Shown: piece after piece, positions 61,173-64,000 of the stretch
Numbering within the stretch: the first letter of the stretch is position 1
Layout: each line of letters begins with the position of its first letter
Assembly: GCA_022796795.1 (NCBI GenBank)
Contig: JAAWJI010000003.1
Span: 91,218-155,217, forward strand
Length of the DNA: 64,000 nucleotides
From: Lachnospiraceae bacterium
Lineage (GTDB): Bacteria; Bacillota; Clostridia; Lachnospirales; Lachnospiraceae
Reading direction: 5' to 3'
Notes under the pieces: model-generated
What the model saw: only the letters and a program-made list of their open reading frames with translations
Told to the model about the DNA's origin: nothing
Database searches by the model: none
Translations under genes and position numbers: made by a program

Positions 61173-61211
61173 TCTGCTTACAGGCATTTGGCATCTGCCT
61201 ACAGGCATTTG
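61173..61211. repeat. 21-bp tandem repeat, two copies, in the yqfD-phoH gap
   Basis: TCTGCTTACAGGCATTTG at 61173-61190 recurs as TCTGCCTACAGGCATTTG at 61194-61211, period 21 bases, one mismatch. It lies in the 5' leader of phoH, or in the 3' region of yqfD. No function is apparent. Confidence 0.7.
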
Positions 61212-61249
61212 ACTTTTCCGGCAGTATGCCCGGCGATACCAGGCAGAGC

Positions 61250-62521
61250 CTACGGACCTGCCTGGCTCTCCAAAGCCGTTTCCTCCTCTGAGGATGAGCC
61301 AGGTTCCGTTTCCATTGCCTCCGGGTTCAGAGGCACGGGTTTTCCGATCTCCTCCAGAGCATAGATAGTCCCGGATACCTGACAGTCAAAAGCCGTTGTT
61401 CTTATTTTAACATCATTTTTTATAATTTGAACCCCTTTTTCTCTTAAATTTTTCAAAAATTCTTTTAAATGCTCCTGGGCAAGCTTCTGCGCCTCCTCTT
61501 TTGTGTAGGAACGCACCTGAATTTCGTACTCCTCATTGAGGGTGGAGCCAAAGATCAGAGGCAGGTAAAAGTTCTCTGTCAAATGCAGAGGATACTCCTT
61601 TTTGATGGTGCTGCTGTTCTGAAAGGTCTGAAAGGGATTCTCCAGGGACAGGCGATGTCCGTTGGCTTCCAGATAAAAGGTGCGGCGCTTCCTCCCGGTA
61701 TAGATCTGCTCCTCATGGGACAGGAGAAACGAGTCCTCATAGGCATAGGTAGTCTCTGCGTAAATGGTTCCGTCAGAATGAATGTATTCCTGGCGCACCA
61801 CATTCCCCCCGTCATCCAGAATATCCAGGGTACCGGAAACCAGGAGCTGTCCCTCCTCCACGGTCTCCCCTGCAGCAGCAACGGGCACGCCGGAGCGCAC
61901 CAGCACGCTGGTCAGTGTCCCGGCCTTTGACGCCACCAGGTCCTGAGGCCCCTTTTCCGCCTGTTCCTCCTCTGGCTCAAAGCTGTCCCGGTTTTCCTTC
62001 ATGCGGATAATAAGCCTGGTACCCCGGATTTCCGCGGAAACCCAAACAATATCCGGATATTGGATACGAAGGCCCGTCCGGATTGCTTCACAGTCCACAT
62101 CCTTTTTCCACATGCCGTGAACCACGTTTTCTTCCTCCAAATATTGGAGCAGCACCTCGGTGGACAGACTCACATTCCCCTCGATATGAATATTCCAGAT
62201 AAAAAAGGAAAGGCCGTACAGGATGAATCCGGCCAGCACAATGCCCGCAAAAAACATTTTCCGCTTGCGGTAGCGGTATAGGAAAAAGGGTAGTCCATGG
62301 CGTTCCAGCAGAATCATCCGACAATGGGTTTTCCGCAGCATGGGGCGAAGCTTCCGGAAATCTGCCACGCTCATGCACATTTCATATGTAATTCCCCGAT
62401 TCTGAAGATCCCAGATAAGGATCCTGCGGCTGCGGCACAGATTCAAAAAGCGCTCCGGGGAATATCCGGTGAGACGAATCCGCACATACCCCCAAAACAG
62501 GTGAATCAGCGATTTTAGCAA
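61250..62521 (-). CDS. yqfD: Sporulation protein YqfD
   Basis: This 423-aa protein is predicted to act in the mother cell during spore formation. The N-terminus (FWGYVRIRLTGYSPERFLNL) precedes one membrane segment near residues 85-110 (FFAGIVLAGFILYGLSFF). An outside region of about 300 residues includes VRSGVPVAAAGETVEEGQLL. The family matches Bacillus YqfD, part of the SigE regulon. The seven-base overlap with yqfC matches the classic order yqfC-yqfD-phoH-ybeY. The acidic C-terminus (SSSEEETALESQAGP) is likely disordered. Confidence 0.92.
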   Translation of the reverse strand: MLKSLIHLFWGYVRIRLTGYSPERFLNLCRSRRILIWDLQNRGITYEMCMSVADFRKLRPMLRKTHCRMILLERHGLPFFLYRYRKRKMFFAGIVLAGFILYGLSFFIWNIHIEGNVSLSTEVLLQYLEEENVVHGMWKKDVDCEAIRTGLRIQYPDIVWVSAEIRGTRLIIRMKENRDSFEPEEEQAEKGPQDLVASKAGTLTSVLVRSGVPVAAAGETVEEGQLLVSGTLDILDDGGNVVRQEYIHSDGTIYAETTYAYEDSFLLSHEEQIYTGRKRRTFYLEANGHRLSLENPFQTFQNSSTIKKEYPLHLTENFYLPLIFGSTLNEEYEIQVRSYTKEEAQKLAQEHLKEFLKNLREKGVQIIKNDVKIRTTAFDCQVSGTIYALEEIGKPVPLNPEAMETEPGSSSEEETALESQAGP

Positions 62522-62775
62522 TATTTCACCTCCCGGATCTGTCCGGAAATCTTCATCTCCGCAGTGGTAAAATACGCAATAAAAAGGCAGGAACCATGGA
62601 TTTCCACCCGGCAGTCTCGGGTCTGCAGCCGGATCAGTTCCTGCGTATATTCAATGAGGCTCATGTAGTTTTCCACATAAGCCTCCTGGTTTCCGGTAAG
62701 GGTTACGATAACAGCACCCAGCATGAGATCCTTGGGCAAATCCATCTGTTTCGCCAGCTCCTCTTTCCACTTCAT
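62515..62775 (-). CDS. yqfC: YqfC/YabP family sporulation protein
   Basis: This 86-aa beta-rich protein of the YabP/YqfC family has KDLMLGAVIVTLTGNQEAYV and YMSLIEYTQELIRLQTRDCR. It occurs with yqfD in spore formers. The preferred start is ATG at 62775 (MKWKEELAKQ), preceded by AAGGCGAG; an in-frame upstream codon adds basic residues that do not fit the family. Confidence 0.92.
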   Translation of the reverse strand: MKWKEELAKQMDLPKDLMLGAVIVTLTGNQEAYVENYMSLIEYTQELIRLQTRDCRVEIHGSCLFIAYFTTAEMKISGQIREVKYC

Positions 62776-62829
62776 AGCCACTCGCCTTCTGCGTTTATTA
62801 TTACTTACTATATGCATGAGGCGGGAAGT

Positions 62830-63363
62830 TTAGGCATAGAAAATCAGGCTGAACCATACCACTATGTTTCCTCCGCTTAGGAAGGAAATACCGTTTCTTT
62901 CCGCCAGCTCCGTTACCAAAATCCCATAGCTCTCAATGCAGGGAAACATACGGTCCGGATGCCTGCAGGGCGCTCCCGGGTAGGTGCAGGTCTCACAGTT
63001 GGCACAGGACTCCGTAGACAGGATCAACACCCGCTCACACTGCTCTCCCATCAAAGCCCCCACCTGCCGGGTAACCTCCTCGTGTTCCTTCCGGGTCCGC
63101 AAAGTCTCCTCCAGATCAGAAATATCCGTTACTTCAGCCATTGTGGTAAACAAAAAGGCTCCCTCATAGGCAAGGCAGCGTTCCCGGCACTCCTCCACAG
63201 TGCCCACCGCCGGAGGACAGGACCAGGAAGTGCCATAGCGGGGACACTCTGTCTCGCAGATATAGCGCACCTGGGATAAGAAGGGAATATCCTTCACAGC
63301 AATCCAGGCGTACTCACAGATGGGAAAGGGAGCAATGCTGGTCTCCCAGGCTTCTTTGTTCAT
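62830..63363 (-). CDS. DUF2284 domain Cys-rich protein
   Basis: This 177-aa protein has many cysteines: CETECPRYGTSWSCPPAVG near residue 33-51, and TESCANCETCTYPGAPCRHP near 118-137, then a CIES motif. The pattern fits DUF2284, a putative metal- or cluster-binding domain of anaerobes with unknown role. The C-terminus ends in a hydrophobic stretch. The start follows AAAAGGAGAG. A gap of 101 bases separates it from the phosphatase gene. Confidence 0.85.
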   Translation of the reverse strand: MNKEAWETSIAPFPICEYAWIAVKDIPFLSQVRYICETECPRYGTSWSCPPAVGTVEECRERCLAYEGAFLFTTMAEVTDISDLEETLRTRKEHEEVTRQVGALMGEQCERVLILSTESCANCETCTYPGAPCRHPDRMFPCIESYGILVTELAERNGISFLSGGNIVVWFSLIFYA

Positions 63364-63418
63364 AGGAATTCTCTCCTTTTCTCTAGCGTTTCGTCACAAG
63401 GGCACAAGCAATTTCTAT

Positions 63419-63451
63419 GGATACTGCATACATTACCAGGAATGCGTATCC
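63419..63451. repeat. Inverted repeat between LMW-PTP and DUF2284 genes
   Basis: GGATAC-t-GCAT (63419-63429) pairs with ATGC-GTATCC (63442-63451), with a single-base bulge, making a 10-pair stem. No T-run follows on either strand, so a terminator role is uncertain. Confidence 0.5.
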
Positions 63452-63464
63452 CTCCAGAGGACTT

Positions 63465-63935
63465 TTACTTTACCGGTGGCAAATTCCTATAAAGATATGA
63501 AAGCAGAGCTTCACAGCCAGTCCGCACGTCCTCATAGGTCTCATCAAAATCTCCGGTATACCAGGGATCCGCAATATCCCGGGGATGATCTGTAAAATCT
63601 AAAAGCCGGAAAACCTTCCCCTCCGGATCGCCTCCTGCAATCCTCTGGATATTCCGGATATTCCACTGATCCATGCCGATCAGATAATCATAGGCACCGT
63701 AATCTCTGCGCTGCATCTGCACAGCCCGATGGTCCCCCAGAGGAATGCCCTCCCGTTTCAAAACAGAACGTGTTCCACGGTGAACGCCGCTTCCGATTTC
63801 TTCCGTGCTGGTGGCGGCAGAGTCGATGTGGAACAGGTGGGAAAGGCCTTTTTTGTTTACCAGGTCCTGCATGACGAACTGGGACATGGGGCTTCTGCAA
63901 ATATTGCCGTGGCAAACAAATAAAATTTTTATCAT
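63465..63935 (-). CDS. Low-molecular-weight protein tyrosine phosphatase
   Basis: This 156-aa enzyme has the P-loop C-x5-R motif in MIKILFVCHGNICRSPMSQF at the N-terminus, so the nucleophilic Cys is near residue 8. The general acid Asp is in the DPWYTGDFDETYE segment near residue 125. A role in tyrosine dephosphorylation, often linked to surface polysaccharide control, is known for the family but not shown here. The ATG at 63935 follows AAGGAGTTATAG; an in-frame upstream extension is rejected. Confidence 0.94.
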   Translation of the reverse strand: MIKILFVCHGNICRSPMSQFVMQDLVNKKGLSHLFHIDSAATSTEEIGSGVHRGTRSVLKREGIPLGDHRAVQMQRRDYGAYDYLIGMDQWNIRNIQRIAGGDPEGKVFRLLDFTDHPRDIADPWYTGDFDETYEDVRTGCEALLSYLYRNLPPVK

Positions 63936-64000
63936 TTTTCTATAACTCCTTATATATCCTGTATTTCTTCTCAAATGCTTGATTTTGCAGGGTTTTCGGA

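Noticed and set aside
1..64000. CRISPR arrays, tRNA or rRNA genes
   Set aside because: No regularly spaced direct repeats and no tRNA- or rRNA-like sequence were noticed in the gaps between genes.

Overview
The window looks like a chromosomal segment of a spore-forming, anaerobic Firmicute of the class Clostridia, most likely family Lachnospiraceae. This rests on AGGAGG-type ribosome binding sites, tight operons with 4-base overlaps, sporulation genes (yqfC, yqfD, ylbJ, a SpoVB/YtgP-like flippase, a BofC-like protein), the short HisG plus HisZ pair, B12-dependent radical SAM proteins, and no respiratory genes. No tRNA, rRNA or CRISPR array was seen. Species cannot be fixed from the sequence alone.

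Left edge (1-6550), accessory in character: a two-gene operon on the + strand encodes an unrecognised 398-aa protein and a 1090-aa protein with a sacsin/GHKL-type ATPase at its N-terminus and a DUF3883 PD-(D/E)xK nuclease-like domain at its C-terminus. This is a candidate defence system, probably continuing upstream of the window. Next come nested inverted repeats, a convergent tyrosine recombinase, and a divergent cobalamin riboswitch with its own promoter and terminator but no recognisable gene after it.

6554-16789: a three-gene glycerol-3-phosphate dehydrogenase-like operon (GlpA-like flavoprotein, second FAD oxidoreductase, DUF1667 protein); a short patch with a DUF6061-like peptide, a BlaI-type repressor with two operators and a BlaR1-like protease with an altered C-terminus; a LytTR two-component system; a small coiled-coil protein; a DUF1266 protein; and the 3' remnant of an M20 peptidase gene.

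16905-28857, all minus strand: a cassette of FkbH-like HAD-IIIC enzyme, acyl carrier protein, VOC protein, MBOAT acyltransferase and SGNH/DltD-like protein, suggesting acyl or glyceryl decoration of a surface polymer. It directly follows the conserved TIGR03960 - TIGR03936 - rng block. A DUF2142-like membrane protein and a one-TM protein lie further upstream.

28951-36860, minus strand: histidine operon hisZ-hisG-hisD-hisB-hisIE driven by a near-perfect promoter with a 16-bp palindrome at the predicted start site. HisIE carries an N-terminal HisF-like half barrel lacking its catalytic aspartates. Upstream lie recU, a RluA-type pseudouridine synthase, a membrane protein and a 66-aa Cys-rich protein. 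An intergenic region of three consecutive hairpins follows, then a lipoprotein gene.

37962-50342: mostly housekeeping minus-strand genes (a protein with the Na+-decarboxylase GADGPT motif, SDR, endonuclease III, DMT transporter, YgiQ, HAD phosphatase, RsuA-type pseudouridine synthase, RsmF-like methyltransferase, small (p)ppGpp synthetase, M23 peptidase, PepD) and plus-strand ylbJ.

50369-63935, minus strand: proB - patatin - DUF896 - (formyltetrahydrofolate cyclo-ligase/ProA fusion) - rsmD - coaD - coiled-coil protein; a BofC-like protein; a flippase; a DUF3048 lipoprotein; ybeY; phoH; yqfD; yqfC; a DUF2284 protein; and a low-molecular-weight phosphotyrosine phosphatase.
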